Positions 43,140 to 53,974 of a DNA stretch of 64,000 nucleotides are shown piece by piece. The notes under the pieces were generated by a model. That model saw only the letters and a program-made list of their open reading frames with translations, was not told the origin of the DNA and made no database searches. Location: assembly GCF_027943255.1 (NCBI RefSeq), contig NC_072892.1, forward strand, positions 164,116,792-164,180,791, read 5' to 3'. The position numbers were made by a program, and so were the translations under genes. Source of the stretch: Anastrepha obliqua (taxonomy: Eukaryota > Arthropoda > Insecta > Diptera > Tephritidae). Each line of letters opens with the position of its first letter. Positions within the stretch are counted from its first letter, which is position 1.

Positions 43140-43955
43140 CTGGAAAAATATTTTGAGCTTCATTTGAACGTTTTATGATTTAGATAAAATAAAAATTCGT
43201 TAAATATATTTGACTCCATTAATAACCATAAGCCTGTATTTTTCAAAGTTCAAAGTTTTTGGACAAATATTGAAACGTTGACTTAAATTAAATGTTAAAT
43301 ACATATATATAAATGTTCAAATGTAAAAGTTTAGATGTATTTAAAATATTCGAAATTATTCAGCGGTTGAATCCATACATACGGTTGAATCGCCATAAAT
43401 GTTCTTTTAAAAAATAAAATGTGTTAATTTGATGGTAGCTAGTATAATAATAAAAAAGGAATGCAAGGAACCGTTATGTTGTGCTACATAAGTAAGCATT
43501 TCACTGACATGAATATATTTACATACGAACATACATAGATTCATATATGCCAATTACTAGAAAATACGAAACAAAACATTTTGAGTTTTGCAAACCGACA
43601 GTTAAGTTTTAAAAATCGAATTAATAAGTTTTCTTTATAAAAATATTCATAAAGATACCTTCAAAAAATAAGAAGTTTTCTCTGTTTTCATTTTTCCCCA
43701 TTTTTTCTCAGAAATTTTGAAAGGAAATGAGAAGATTTTCGTATAAATAGCACGTTCAAAAAGAATTGCTACAAAATTAAGAAGAAATTGCACTTAATAA
43801 TATCAATAAGAATTTCCTAATCAAACCAAAGAGAATTTCACATGATATTTTTTTTGTTTCACACGTTTTGACTACCCCTGAGTCCAAAAACTGCTCTTGA
43901 AGACAATATTATTAATTTTATTAGGTACTTTTTGCTCTGTGTGATCTTTTCAACG
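43140..43955. other. no gene seen
   Basis: AT-rich, with poly-A and poly-T runs and no coding match. Confidence 0.5.
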
Positions 43956-43959
43956 CAAA

Positions 43960-44515
43960 GAAGGCCTTCCTCTTCCTCTGCTACCATCAGCTGGTACCGC
44001 ATTTCGATTCGCAAATCTTAAATATGGTAAAGTTCTAAAATGTCGCGACTTCAATCTTCAACTAAAAATGCGCTTCATAAAATGCTATGTATGGTCAGTT
44101 TTGCTATATGGCATGGAAATATGGATCATAAAACTATCCGAAATGAACAGGCTGGAAGCATTTGAAATGTGGCTTCTCCGGAGATTGCTCAAGATACCAT
44201 GGACCAACGACGTGTTTCTAATGAAGAAGTGCTGCGAAGAGTTCACGGCGACAGCCAACTAATGAAGTGCACCAAACGAGGAAAACCTTCATATGTATTT
44301 GGGGCACATTCTATGAAACCCGAAATATGAATTATTGCAACTCATATTTGAGGGCAGGATTGAAGAAAGAAGAGGTATCGGGTAAGCAGTTTTCTTGGTT
44401 GAGGAACATGAGGCAGTGCAGTGGTATACAACGTGTGGTACCCCTCTTGGTAGCAGCTAGAGACCGCGAATTATTATATAAATATAGTTCAAAATTTAGA
44501 TTAAAAAAAAAATAA
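43960..44515 (+). pseudogene. YGxETW-type LINE C-terminal region
   Basis: MRFIKCYVWSVLLYGMEIWI (44068) is the YGxETW site with T changed to I. RLEAFEMWLLRRLLKIPWTN follows. The remainder in other frames reads GRKQFSWLRNMRQ-like and ARDRELLYKY, ending near 44515 in an A-rich tract. It represents a different LINE group from the IGHTLRK one. Confidence 0.75.
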
Positions 44516-44689
44516 TAAAAAAATTGAAAAAAAAAATTGTATTGCTATTAAATTGTGTAATCGCTTACATTCGATTACGAATATCAAATAAAGAGGAAGA
44601 GATTTTACAGCAGCTTATCGTCAGAGTAGATAGGTCAGTTGAGCTGCAGCAGACGAGTTCCTGATCCCTTACGCAGCCGTATTTATAGA

Positions 44690-45778
44690 TATTCACTTAG
44701 TGAAAGGCACCTTAAAGTAAATAAAGCTTTTGTTTATCGCAACATTACTCGTTACAATAATTCTGGTAGTATCGCGAAACGTCATGTAGGTGGTCGTGAA
44801 AAGACTGCAACGTCACGTGAAATGATTCAAAAAGTGAGCAAGTGACTTTAGCGAATCCCCGACGAAGTGCCAACCAAATGGCGAAAGAATAGAAAATATC
44901 TCACCATAGCATCCGCCGCATACTCAAAAATGATCCGGAAGTCAAGTCATATAAGATCCAAAAGGCGCATAATCTCACACCAAAGCAGCAACAGGTCAGA
45001 TTTGAGAGAGCGAAGGAGTTGCTTCGCTTGGCCGCAAGCGATGATAAAATCCGAACATGGTGTTTGCTGATGATAAAATTTTTCAAATTAAGTAATTCGT
45101 ACACTGCCAAAACGATAGGGTTTATTTGACCGACCATTCATACGAGAATTTGAGTCATCGATTGGCCAACAGGAGGCAGCACCCGCCACAGGCAATGGTT
45201 TGGACCGCTGTAACCGCAGATGGACGCTCTCCATTCGTTTCATTGAGCCTGGCGTCAAGATAAATGCTAAATATTATCGGGAAAGTATTCTGGAGGTTGT
45301 TTTGAAGCAGTCGGCAGACAAACATTTCGGTGGCAGACCATGAACGTTTCAACAAGACTCGGCACCGTTTCATAAAGCTCGAGTGAACCAAGAATGGCTA
45401 AAAACTACGTTCCGAAGTTGATAATGCCCACACAATGACTCTCAAATTCACCAGACGCGAATCCGATGGATTATTCTCTTTGTGCCATTTTGGAGGTCTC
45501 GTCTAAAAGTTTTACTACCAGTCTCGACGCGTTGAAAAAAGCCATTGTCCGCGAGTGGGCCAAAATACCTGCAAGCCAAATTCGGGTAGTTGGCAATTCG
45601 TTTCTGGACCATCGCAAGGCTAAAGTCGAGGCAAACGGTGGTCATATCGAGCAAAAATAAATTGATTCTTAATTTTGTATTATTTTCACAGATTTTTTAC
45701 TTTGAATTGAATATAAGTAATTTTCCAAACTAAATTAATAGCCTTTTTAATTGGTTACACTTCGAGTGCCGGACCCTG
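44690..45778 (+). mobile_element. D,D37D Tc1/mariner-superfamily element, 5'-truncated
   Basis: The plus-strand transposase begins in LKVNKAFVYRNITRYNNSGS (44713) and continues with NPRRSANQMAKE, HSIRRILKNDPEVKSYKIQK and LTPKQQQVRFERAKELLRLA. A frameshifted catalytic part follows: a decayed KIFQI site, FQQDSAPFHKARVNQEWLK and SPDANPMDYSLCAILE, ending NGGHIEQK and a stop at 45658. The right terminal repeat, read inward, is CAGGGTCCGGCACTCGAAG and ends at 45778 against TA (45779-45780). It is the same family as 19245-19867. Confidence 0.82.
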
Positions 45779-45789
45779 TAAGTGGAAGT

Positions 45790-46405
45790 GAAAAAATTTC
45801 GCGTAAGCCTTAAATTAACTAAGTATTATAGTATAATTTTTTTGTTGTATTTTCAATTAAAATTACAAAACAATATCAAAGCATAAGCTACTAGAGCTAT
45901 GGGCTTTAAAGGAACTTAACTACTGTACCAAGTAAGTAGGGAGGTGTCTATATATAATATATACGCACAACCGGTGAAGAATACTTTATCCATTCAACCG
46001 CACAAGTGCTTAGTGTCACACAGAATTTTCGAAATATTCAATTCTGCCTGCAAATGAGGTAGGCTGTTTTGATATTTTCTGAATATTTAATAATTGACAA
46101 AAATTTCTAACTTTATACAAAGCTGCTTATTGTATAAAAACACAAACAAATAAAATCTTCAACAAAGTTGAGCAAACTTTCAAGAGTCCAAAGTGCTTAC
46201 AACAATAATAATATCCTCAGATTGTGAATACAAATACAATTGTGAAAGATTAAGGCCGAGTTGCTGTTTCAATTCTGAGCGGAAGTGAGCTCGGAAGTGA
46301 ACTGGCAAACCATAGTTCGGCATTTATTGTTAGATTTATTTTCTGCAGACAAGATATGTAGAAAAAAGCCGTGCCCAAGACTTGAATTTTAATAAAACAC
46401 AGAAT
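45790..46405. other. no gene seen
   Basis: AT-rich. A short block near 45880-45910 resembles the insert in the tandem array at 54125 (AGC.TAAGCTACTAGAGCTAT against AGCACTAGCTGCCAGGGCTAT), so it may be a scrap of a shared repeat. Confidence 0.4.
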
Positions 46406-46411
46406 TGTATA

Positions 46412-46960
46412 AAGGGGTTTGCAATAAGAGGTGTTATTTTTTGATATTCGAAGAAAAATGCTATTTTTTAATATAAATGATCGGATGTTTATTTCATTAC
46501 AAAGAGGAAGGTATGCCGTTAATAGTGGAAAATAACATGAGGCAAATGACCACCACGACCACGCTTACAGTACAATATCCCTTTCATCAAATTTTCCATA
46601 ACCGAATTGCAAAGTGGCTGCCGTATGTCCTCGATAGCCTCTCGAATTCCATCTTTGAGGTCTTGAATCGATCCTGGGCTGTTGGCGTAGATCTTCTCTT
46701 TCACGTGGCCCCAAAAAAAATGTCAGAAGGTATTAAATCACAAGATCTCGGTGGCCAATTGGGATCACCTCTTCGAGAGATAACACGGTCCGGAAACTTT
46801 TCCCGTAAAAGATCAATGGTTTCGTTGCTTGTGTGGCACGTAGCGCCGTCTTGTTGAAAATAAACATTGTCCAGATCAATACCATCCAATTCTGGCCATA
46901 AAAATCGCTAATCATCTCTCGATAGCGCAATCCATTCACACCTAACACTTGCTATTGGAA
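46412..46960 (-). mobile_element. D,D41D-type transposon, third subfamily, 3' half
   Basis: The left terminus AAGGGGTTTGCAATAAGAGG follows a TA (46410-46411). The minus-strand coding part reads from NGLRYREMISDF near 46940 through YFQQDGATCHTSNETIDLLR, NWPPRSCDLIPSD and KEKIYANSPGSIQDLKDGIR to HLPHVIFHY (46519). The N-terminal half of the transposase and the right terminus are gone. Confidence 0.8.
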
Positions 46961-46964
46961 AACC

Positions 46965-47765
46965 CTTTATTATTTGATTTATCTGGACGATCACTATTTC
47001 AATTTCAGCCTGAAATCATCTTTCGCATCTGGTCGAGAATCATGGGAAAAATGTATTTCCGTTCATTTCTAATATTTCACGCACGAGTGGTTGCGCTCGA
47101 ACTCCTAACCATTGCAGCAACAGTCGAAATGTCATATACAAAGATGCTCAGCTGCTTATGGCACTCTTCAGGCCACAATAGCTTTACCAATTGTAATGAC
47201 AACTCCGACCAACACAGCAACCCCTGCTTGTCGACTCCATTGCGATTTTGTCTTAGCACATAAAAATTTTTGTAGTTGTAGTTACAAAATTTTAATGTTG
47301 TACATTTATAACTTTGACTGCATTAAAATCTTACTGCGGCCGTTTTTCAAGCGGTATGAATGGCATCAGTCGCCGGGGTTTGAATGAGACGCGGCAGCCC
47401 TAATGGACTCGCCTCAATAAGCCGACATACCGACAAAAACGCCAAATGAATAGACGTGAAAGGCCAATACACGCAGTGTTGGTATAAATGTATACATGTA
47501 TGTGTGTGTAAAGTGGCTTAACGTAAAAGCAGTGCAAAACAAACGAACCGCAGGATTGAGAAATCCGTGAAAAGCAACAATAATAACGGCTTAAGGCTCT
47601 CATTTTTCTTATATAGCCTACATTTCGGCTGGGTGCGGCAGCAGTTGCGAAATATTTTACATAGTTAAATGTCAGTAAGTTTGTATAGCATGGCATACAT
47701 TTGGGAGCTGCGTGAAAGCAGGTAGTGGGTGTGGTCGTACTTTCGAACATTTTTAACCGAATAAT
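46965..47765. other. no gene seen
   Basis: Frames at 46949-47263 and 47400-47750 have no recognisable domain. No repeats were found. Confidence 0.45.
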
Positions 47766-48365
47766 TTATATGCAGACTTCCACGTCGTCATTAATTGAAG
47801 GCAATAAATTGTGTTGGACCTGGTGGCAGAGCAGCGGATTAGTAGGCAGACTACCAAACGACTGGTCACGGGATCGATGCCTATGGTGAAGATGAAGCAC
47901 TAAGTATTTGGAAAAGTTTTTTGTTTTACCTCTACAAAGGTCGCCTGATGACAGCAATGCGTGAAGAGTCTGTCATAAAGAAGCTGCTAACTCACAAACT
48001 CTGCCATTTGTTGTTGCCATATAACTGTGGGTGCCTCGAATCACAAGATGTTCCGCAGAAGTTTGTGCAGAAGCTCGGCCAAATAACGAATGAAAGTACG
48101 CTATTTATTTATAACATAATATTATACATGTATATATCTAACAACAACAATAAAAAAGTCGCAACAACATCAAAAATCTGCCAACATTAAATATCCACAA
48201 GGGGATTATGCGTGTGCAGCATAAAGCAACGCGTTGAATGTACTAAAAATACAAAAAGTTGTGTTATTTAAAGCCAAACTAGTTAAGAACGTAAAAATAC
48301 AAGCAAAGCGAAATAATTTCTCACTTAGTAAGTCAATTGGCGAAACTTCAAAGTAAAAATACAAA

Positions 48366-48417
48366 ATGCAGACTTGCGTTGAGGGCAGCCCCATACAACT
48401 TTATTATGCTTTAAAGG
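48366..48417 (+). CDS. very tentative first coding exon
   Basis: An ATG in good insect context (ACAAAATGC) starts MQTCVEGSPIQLYYALK, and the frame runs straight into a donor-like GGTAAGAG at 48417-48424. The preceding 160 bases have no in-frame ATG close by and could be a 5' leader. There is no supporting downstream exon or promoter, and such an arrangement is easy to get by chance. Confidence 0.15.
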
Positions 48418-48424
48418 GTAAGAG

Positions 48425-49135
48425 AAAACTTTCTTTCAACTTAGCTAAACTTAGCACTTACCACTTTACTTTCATCTCGAAAACAATTACCTAGTTGATG
48501 ACCCTACGGCCTGGTAAAAAATGCAAGTCGGTTGGCGAGGAAGGTTGAGAAATAAATTCGAGTAGCGGCACGCCAAGCAATTTGTATGATTTATGCAAAT
48601 TTCATTATTAATTCAGCAGTGAAAATCATTTTCAACGCTTTTAATTTGGTGGCGTAATTGAAATTTATGCCAATTTGCAGCAAGAGACGCCAACCGAGAC
48701 AAATATTTACAAACACACACACACATAATTCGTTTCTGCTTTAAAACGGACATTTTTTTTTAATTTAAATTCAAGAAGAAAAACTAGCATGAAAATTTCA
48801 CACCTTAAGTTTCAAATAATTATAATTAATTTGATGATTTTTTCATGCGACAACATTTTTGCAGATAAGTACATATATGTGTTCAGAGAGATGGCAATAC
48901 AATGACAGTTTTAGGTAGCCACATAAAGCACCACTGGAACTTTTAGAGAGTGTGCTCGAGCTGTAATAATTGCGGTAGTGCAGCTTTTCTGAACTTTTTT
49001 TTTTGTTTTTACATCTCAAATTTTACGACATCTGTCCATGGACACTCAGTAAATTTTATATTTATTTTGTATGGGAGATTAGTTGTTACTTTAAATAACA
49101 TGTTTCAATGAATAGTTACATAGCTTAGATTTAAT
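48425..49135. other. no gene seen
   Basis: AT-rich with a short CA run (48711-48725). No domain or TE match. Confidence 0.5.
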
Positions 49136-49138
49136 ATA

Positions 49139-50368
49139 AAGCGTGGTTAAGTTTAAAGGGCCGGTGTTGATTTTGAATAAAATACAATTTTTTTTAGAAT
49201 ATTATTGTCATTTCTCTTTATTATGATAATACTTGTATAGCTCAATTACGTATGGAACAAAATATCGATCACACCTTCATCCGATGGTCCAAATTTTCGA
49301 TGGCGCTGAGGCATAATTGAGGTTCTATGCTGTTAATGTGCCGAATTATCTCATCCGTTAGCTCTTGAATTGTTACTGGCTTATTGAAGTACACCTTTTC
49401 TTTCAAATAACCCCAAAGAAAGAAGTCCAGCCGTGTCAAATCACATGATCTCGGCGGCCAATTGACATCGCCGCGTCATGAGATTATTCGGCCATCAAAT
49501 TTTTCGCACAACAGAGCCATTGTTTTGTTAGCTGTGTGACAAGTGGCACCGTCCTGTTGAAACCACATATCATCCACATCCATATCTTCCAATTCGAGCC
49601 ATAAAAAGTTCGTTATCATCTCACGATAGCGAACACTATTCACAGTAACTGCCTGACCGACCTCATTTGGGAAAAATTACGGCTGATGCCGCCGGCCCAT
49701 TAACCGCACCAAACAGTCACTCTTTGTGGGTGCATTGGTTTTTCGGCAATAATGTGGCAATTCTGCTTATTGACGAATCCATTGAGGTGAAAATATGCCT
49801 CATCACTGAAGATGATTTTCTTCGAAAATTGGTCATTCACTGTTGCCATTTCCTGCCACCATTCTGACCATTGACGACGCTTGAAATGGTCAAGAGGCTT
49901 TAGATCTTGAGTCACCTTGTAAGCGTGTAAATGCAAGTCTTTATGTAAAATGTTCATCAACGACGAGCGTGAGAGGTGCAATTGTTGGGCACGACGGCGA
50001 GTTGAGGTGGACGGCTCTTGAACCACACTATCGCGAACAACAGCAATATTTTCTGCAGTACGAGCATACACTGGTGTTTTCACATCTCCTACAGACCCAA
50101 TTTGCTCAAACTTTTGCACAATTTTTCCCATTGTACGCACATTTGGACTATTAAATTGACCGAAAAAATCACAAAATGCGCGATATGCATTTTGATTTGA
50201 ACGCCCGTTTTCATAATAAGCCTGAATACCTTTAGCGCGTTGCTCGATTGCGTATCTTTCCATGGTTCAAATTGAATTAGTCTGAAATTGAAAAATTTCA
50301 AATGAAGTGCAGAAAAAAGCTTGACGTTAAAGTGTGGTTCACATTCAACATCGGCCCTTGAAATTTAG
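49139..50368 (-). mobile_element. D,D41D transposon, best-preserved copy
   Basis: The left terminus AAGCGTGGTTAAG follows TA (49137-49138). The right terminus is cut about 15 bases short (ending near 50368). The transposase starts at MERYAIEQRAKGIQAYYENG (50263) and keeps the full DNA-binding region: NAYRAFCDFFGQF, VRTMGKIVQKFEQIGSV, TRRRAQQLHLSRSSLMNILH. The first catalytic segment is IIFSDEAYFHLNGFVNKQNC, then [11 protein letters not shown] at 49700. After a frameshift come NEVGQAVTVNSVRYREMITN, FQQDGATCHTANKT and CDLTRLDFFLWGYLKEKVYF. I count 41 residues between the second and third catalytic D. One small deletion after QNCH and an in-frame stop near 49480 kill it. Confidence 0.92.
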
Positions 50369-50582
50369 TAAAAAAAACTATTTTTTTTATATATATTTTT
50401 GTGGTAGGGTGCCAGCAAAGTAAGCGTCTTAAAAGAAAAGGTAGGGGGCTTGTCAACAGGATTTTGGCTCTTCCGGACATTTCCAACGAAAAACGAAAAA
50501 GTTAAACTGATTATTATTCTGTAGGCTTGTCATTCGAAAACGAAGTTATTGGTCTATGCGGTACCACCTAGGAGTGCATAGT

Positions 50583-50685
50583 TTGAAAAAGTTTTTCCTA
50601 ATAGCGGTCGCCTCTCGGCAGGCAATGACACACCTCTGAATGTATTTCTGCTATGACAAAGCTCTTCATAAAAAACCATCTCGAA
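50583..50685 (+). repeat. tRNA-derived SINE body fragment
   Basis: GTTTTTCCTAATAGCGGTCG, CCTCTCGGCAGGCAATG, CTGAATGTATTTCTGC and AAAGCTCTTCATAAAA match the family body. The tRNA-like head and the 3' end are missing. Confidence 0.82.
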
Positions 50686-50694
50686 GAGCGTTTG

Positions 50695-51540
50695 CACCTT
50701 CACTATCTAAAATTCGAAAGTGGTGAAAAGAAATTAAAAGAGACCGGGAGAGTATTGAAGATGTCCCTCGCGCGGTCACCTCGCTACTGACGAAGAAGTG
50801 AAATAAGTAGAGAAACTTCTATTGTAAATTGCTCAAATAAAGATTAAATTATTAGTAGAGAAAACTAAAAGTGAGAGAACAAGACTCTATGAAAAGTAAG
50901 TGCAACGCAAATACTTCCGGCAGCTCAAGAACAAGTGCGAGAGGAGGCCTTTAGAGTTTCTGGAGCTCCGTGTCGAAAATTCTATGAGTATTTTCGACGG
51001 TATTGTTACTGGAGATGAGACATGGGCTCATCACTACGACTCGAAATATTAGCAAGACATGACAAGAAATGGAACACGAAGGGTGCAGATCCTCCTAAAG
51101 ATGTAAGGTCACTTCATCCATCAGAAAGATCATGGCCACAGTGTTTTGGGAATGGAAAGGAATTTTATTGATTGAGTACATGAAAATGGTGAAACTGTAA
51201 ATGAAGTATCCTATGCTACTCGTATCATCTTGCATAAGTTAAGAGAATCAATTAAAGAAAAAAGATGGAGGAAACTCATTGCCGATGTGTTTCTTTTTCA
51301 CGAGAACACTCAGTTTCAAGTATTTCGAAGCCGCAGTGCATGATAGCCGTACTGAAGAAATCAAGCACCCACCATACAACTCAAGTTTGGCGACTAGTGA
51401 TTACTTTTTGTTTCCAGATTTAGGAAAATATTTACGTGGAACAAAATTTTCAGACAATGAAGAGCTCAAGACGGGCATAATGCAAATTTTTTCGGACAAA
51501 GAGGAAAGAAATCGTTTTAGAGTAGATGAAAAAATTCTCG
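50695..51540 (+). mobile_element. mariner relic (SETMAR-like type)
   Basis: Plus-strand pieces in several frames: RKWCKEIKRDRESIEDVPRA near 50710, then the first catalytic segment GIVTGDETWAHHYDSKY near 51000. IDYVHENGETVNEVSYATRI-type sequence follows near 51175, then LHKLRESIKEKRWRKLIADV. The second site has become FHENTQFQ (D changed to E). The third is NSSLATSDYFLFPDLGKYLR at 51384. It breaks off at 51540 against a LINE. No termini were found. Confidence 0.78.
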
Positions 51541-51544
51541 CTAT

Positions 51545-52690
51545 CTCTTGCAGCGTAACACGGCTTGCAAGCTTTTTACAAATGTTCTCTATGAACGAAT
51601 CGACAAATATGCAGAAAACCTTATTGATGACCACCAATGCGGATTTCGCAAAGGAAAGTCAACAATCGGCAATGCTTTGTTTGAAAAACGTCACGAATAC
51701 GGGCTAGATGTTCACTGCCTTTTCGTTGATTTTAAATAAGTCTTCGACAGTGTTAAAAGAGATGGGATTCAACATGTACTGCTAAGTCTTGGATACCAGC
51801 CAAACTAATAAGACTGGCTATCGCAACGCTCATCAATACAAAAGCAAAAGTGATTATTCAAGGGAAGCTCACAGATTCTTGCTCTATTGAAACAAGGTCA
51901 TGCCCTTTCAACTGTCATATTTAATTTGATGCTGCAAATTGTCGTAAAGGAAGTCAACAAAGGTGGTACCTTCTTAGTTAAGACAACACAAATATGTGCT
52001 TACGCAGATGACATCGCAATTCTCTCGAGGAATACGAACGATTTAAAAGAAACCTCTTTTAAAATTAACAAAATGGCGAACAAAAACTGATATGTTTTTA
52101 AAGGAGACCCAACCAAATATTTGCTGAAGTCGAGGCGGTGTATACAGGTGCAAAAATTTCATGTAGGAGCTTATACTCTTGAAGCAGTGCAGCATATGTC
52201 CGCATGTAGCGGTAATTAAACTTCTTCAAGTCCCGGTTCTTGTCTAAAATTACAAAGCTAACTATGTACAAGACATTTATATGTCCAATCTTAACGTATG
52301 GATGTGAGCTATGGACTTCTAAAGCTGCTGACTGCGTGCTGATTACATGGAAAGAAAAATTTATTTTAATTTTATGAAAGATCTTTGGCCCAATAAGAAT
52401 GGATGATGTTACTATACAATCCGGTACAACTCCGAACGAAACAAACTCACTCAGAACGAGACAGCTGTGCGTTTTGTTGAAGTGCAGCGCATAAGATGGC
52501 TGGGGTATGTTACCCGTATGCCGGCTGACTGTGCCGTGAAGAAAGCCATGAAGAGTTAATGAAGCCAAGAAAGTTAATGGGCGTAAAGGCCAAGGGCGGA
52601 CCGCGGACTTGATGGGAATACGTAACTACGAAGAAAAAGCTCAAGGAACTTTGTGAATAATGCTTTGACGCACCCCGCGTTGCAGTGCTG
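51545..52690 (+). pseudogene. YGxETW-type LINE, RT to C-terminus
   Basis: Starts at CKLFTNVLYERIDKYAENLI and DDHQCGFRKGKSTIGNA (51560-51680), then FVDFK and FDSVKRDGIQHVLLSLGYQP. The palm region reads KQGHALSTVIFNLMLQIVVK and QICAYADDIAILSRNTNDLK (51887-52040), with YADD intact. The C-terminus reads YKTFICPILTYGCELWTSKA (YGxETW with T changed to L), a decayed RWLGYVTRMPADCAVKKAMK and IRNYEEKAQ, ending near 52690. It has many frameshifts and the 5' half is missing. Confidence 0.82.
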
Positions 52691-52699
52691 TGAAAAAAG

Positions 52700-53260
52700 G
52701 AATAACTCATTTCCAAATATAAGTGCATTGAAGTTATGGGGGATTATATTGGAAAACATAAATATTTTGAATTTAATTCGAGTTGTTTTTCACAATCATA
52801 CTGATAATACATTCAACGCCCGTCGTATGTAGGTTAATCGGTTACATGATTGTACGAAATAGAATTTTGCTTTATAAGCTCTGTGTTTCCTTGCAAGGCA
52901 TACATATAGATATTCGTAAATAAATATTTCATTAAAAGTGCGACATTCCATTACTTTTACGGAATAAATATGGAGTTGCGTTACAGCAACACCACTAATA
53001 ACAATTATTATATATGCAAAGACACATGAAAATCAGACAAACAAATACAAACACATATTCATGCATCGATAAGTATGTAGCATATTTCGAAAAATAGCTA
53101 AAACTGAATGTCGAAAACGTGTCAAATTCGTAAAGTAAATAAAATTGCCGCAGTTTATTGAACCAAGTGTCAGCACCCCTACATATTTCATGCACATTAA
53201 GGTGGCTCATCACTCACATACAAAAAAAGCGAAAAAATGATATCAGTTTTTCCAAGCGTA
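52700..53260. other. no gene seen
   Basis: AT-rich. The minus frame at 52995-53213 has no domain. Confidence 0.5.
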
Positions 53261-53265
53261 TCATA

Positions 53266-53535
53266 AAAGCGACCGCTGTAGCCGAATGGGTTACATTGTT
53301 TTGAAACCACGGGGATGAAACTACAGAAGATGTTTTTTGTAAAGCTGTGGCTCCTCGGTTGGCAAAGCTTCTGAGTGCGTCTCTGTCATGGAGAAGCTTC
53401 TCATAACAAACAATCTGCCGTTCAGAGGCGGCACAAAACTGTAGGTCTTTTGATTTGTGGAACAACATCAAGACACATACCACAAATAGGAGGATGGCAA
53501 ATACCAAAAAAGAGGTATAAGCGCCAATTATATTA
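53266..53535 (+). repeat. tRNA-derived SINE, full-length copy
   Basis: The head GACCGCTGTAGCCGAATGGG carries the A-box-like TAGCCGAATGG. The B box has decayed (GGGGATGAAAC). The body follows: GTGGCTCCTCGGTTGGCAAA, TCTCTGTCATGGAGAAGCTT, then CTGCCGTTCAGAGGCGGC and ACTGTAGGTC. Next come GTGGAACAACATCAAGACAC, CACAAATAGGAGG, and the 3' end GGTATAAGCGCCAATTATAT. At about 270 bp it defines the family's extent. Confidence 0.88.
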
Positions 53536-53539
53536 TGCA

Positions 53540-53970
53540 ATTTTGTGTACTTTATAAATTTCTTTGTCGGGTTGACTCACTGGGCATAATCGACCGCGTA
53601 CGCAGCTGAACTGTATGAGTCTGTCTACTGACACAGAATGTGAAACGTTTTTGGAGGGCGATAGAAAATCTCAACATATTTACTGCCCAAATGTTCGACC
53701 ATAGCTGGATCTAGGGTATTAGAGATTACGATCGTATTGGGGGAACCCCCCAGCTTCAGAATTTAGAAAAACTTAACAACAAAAAAAGTTATATGGATTC
53801 AAATTCACTTTGGCATTTTTATATTGTGGCTCTAACCAATGGTGATATTATATATACATCACAGCAAGTACTAACCCTCCTTAAGGAGTGAACTCATCCC
53901 CTAAGTACCTAAAAACTTAAAACTAATTTTTTTAAGGATAAATCTAGATATTCACCGGTAAAATTTAAAA
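53540..53970. other. no gene seen
   Basis: No coding or repeat match. Spacer between the SINE and the tandem array. Confidence 0.45.
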
Positions 53971-53974
53971 AAAT

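Noticed and set aside
47921..48190. 89-codon plus-strand frame in a TE-poor stretch
   Set aside because: No recognisable domain, and it ends in repetitive Asn/Lys-rich sequence; considered as a host exon but not supported.
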